This document shows positions 5,423 through 5,734 of a stretch of DNA of 5,734 nucleotides, one piece after another. The number at the start of each line of letters is the position of its first letter. Positions within the stretch are counted from its first letter, which is position 1. This DNA is from CAMLOF01 sp966692625 (GTDB lineage Bacteria; Pseudomonadota; Gammaproteobacteria; Burkholderiales; Burkholderiaceae_C), in the NCBI GenBank assembly GCA_966692625.1, contig CBKZAG010000215.1:1-5734 (forward strand), given 5' to 3'. The position numbers and the translations under genes were made by a program. The notes beneath the pieces were generated by a model. The model searched no databases and had not been told where the DNA came from. It was given only the letters and a program-made list of their open reading frames with translations.

Positions 5423-5734
5423 CTATGTAACTGTCCTGGCGTGGTCTTCAAGGTCCTCCCCAGTCACGGCCTTGTACATGCGTAGGAACAAGGTCCGCTC
5501 AATCGCAGCAAGGGACTTGCTCTTATGGATTGTTGCGAATGCCGAGAGAAATCCGCTTGCCGCGTGGATGACTGCGGTCAGGATGTCAACCACCTGCTCC
5601 TGCGTGGCAGCTCGAAACCCCTCGACGTCTTTCCCTCCCTGGTTATGTGCGCTCATGAAGTAGCTCATGCCGTATACCGAACCATGGATGATCTCTGAGG
5701 AAACCGTGTAAACCAGCCCATAGGCACCCAGCAG
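5423..5734 (-). CDS. Uncharacterised protein, C-terminal part (runs off right edge)
   Basis: A minus-strand frame is open from the window edge to a TAG at 5425-5423 and gives 103 residues with no internal stop, so the true start lies outside. It begins LLGAYGLVYTVSSEIIHGSVYGMSYFMS, then has a helical stretch (QEQVVDILTAVIHAASGFLSAFATIHKS) and ends in LYKAV-like residues (RMYKAVTGEDLEDHARTVT). The SSEIIHGSVYG motif and helical make-up faintly recall DUF5677-type proteins, but I cannot confirm this. It is convergent with copS and is probably not part of the metal locus. An internal ATG at 5668 has in-frame coding character before it, so it is not the likely start. Base composition looks somewhat less GC-rich than the copRS region, as might be expected for accessory DNA. 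Confidence 0.6.
   Translation of the reverse strand: MLGAYGLVYTVSSEIIHGSVYGMSYFMSAHNQGGKDVEGFRAATQEQVVDILTAVIHAASGFLSAFATIHKSKSLAAIERTLFLRMYKAVTGEDLEDHARTVT

Noticed and set aside
5262..5663. A 133-codon plus-strand frame whose ATG overlaps the copS stop as ATGA, suggesting a third operon gene
   Set aside because: The product has low-complexity, non-family character, the 9-bp hairpin lies inside it, and its second half is antisense to the better-looking minus-strand gene at 5423-5734. A very short leader-like peptide cannot be excluded.

Overview
This window looks like part of a copper (or related heavy-metal) response locus from a GC-rich betaproteobacterium, most likely Burkholderiales and possibly Comamonadaceae. 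That placement is an inference from protein style, high GC and locus layout. No rRNA, tRNA, CRISPR array, transposase or integrase is visible.

Layout, left to right. (1) Positions 1-815, minus strand: the N-terminal 271 codons of a TolC-family outer-membrane factor with a signal peptide; the rest lies off the left edge. (2) Positions 903-3024, minus strand: a two-gene unit. A 91-residue DUF4242 (SCO4226-like) protein is followed 40 bp later by a 601-residue BTAD/SARP-type regulator with a TPR-like C-terminal half. (3) Positions 3200-5265, plus strand: a tightly coupled two-component system of the CopR/CusR and CopS/CusS type, with stop and start overlapping as ATGA. (4) Positions 5266-5422: a convergent intergenic gap holding a perfect 9-bp stem with a GCAA tetraloop. 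(5) Positions 5423-5734, minus strand: the C-terminal part of an uncharacterised protein that runs off the right edge.

How the parts fit. CopS should sense periplasmic metal and phosphorylate CopR. CopR would bind two near-palindromic boxes that match the CusR-type pattern TGACAA-N2-TTGTCA. One box (892-905) lies in front of the tolC-like gene. The other (3131-3144) lies in the divergent region between the DUF4242 gene and copR.

The most interesting signal is that each box sits inside a longer 39-bp sequence (871-909 and 3110-3148) that is 34/39 identical, ungapped and in the same orientation. These direct repeats bracket exactly the DUF4242-BTAD pair. The simplest reading is that an ancestral tolC/copRS divergent operator was split by a 2.2-kb regulatory cassette, with the operator duplicated so that both arms kept a metal-responsive box. 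The right end of the cassette carries the intact divergent promoter region. At the left end the box supplies the stop codon of the BTAD gene.
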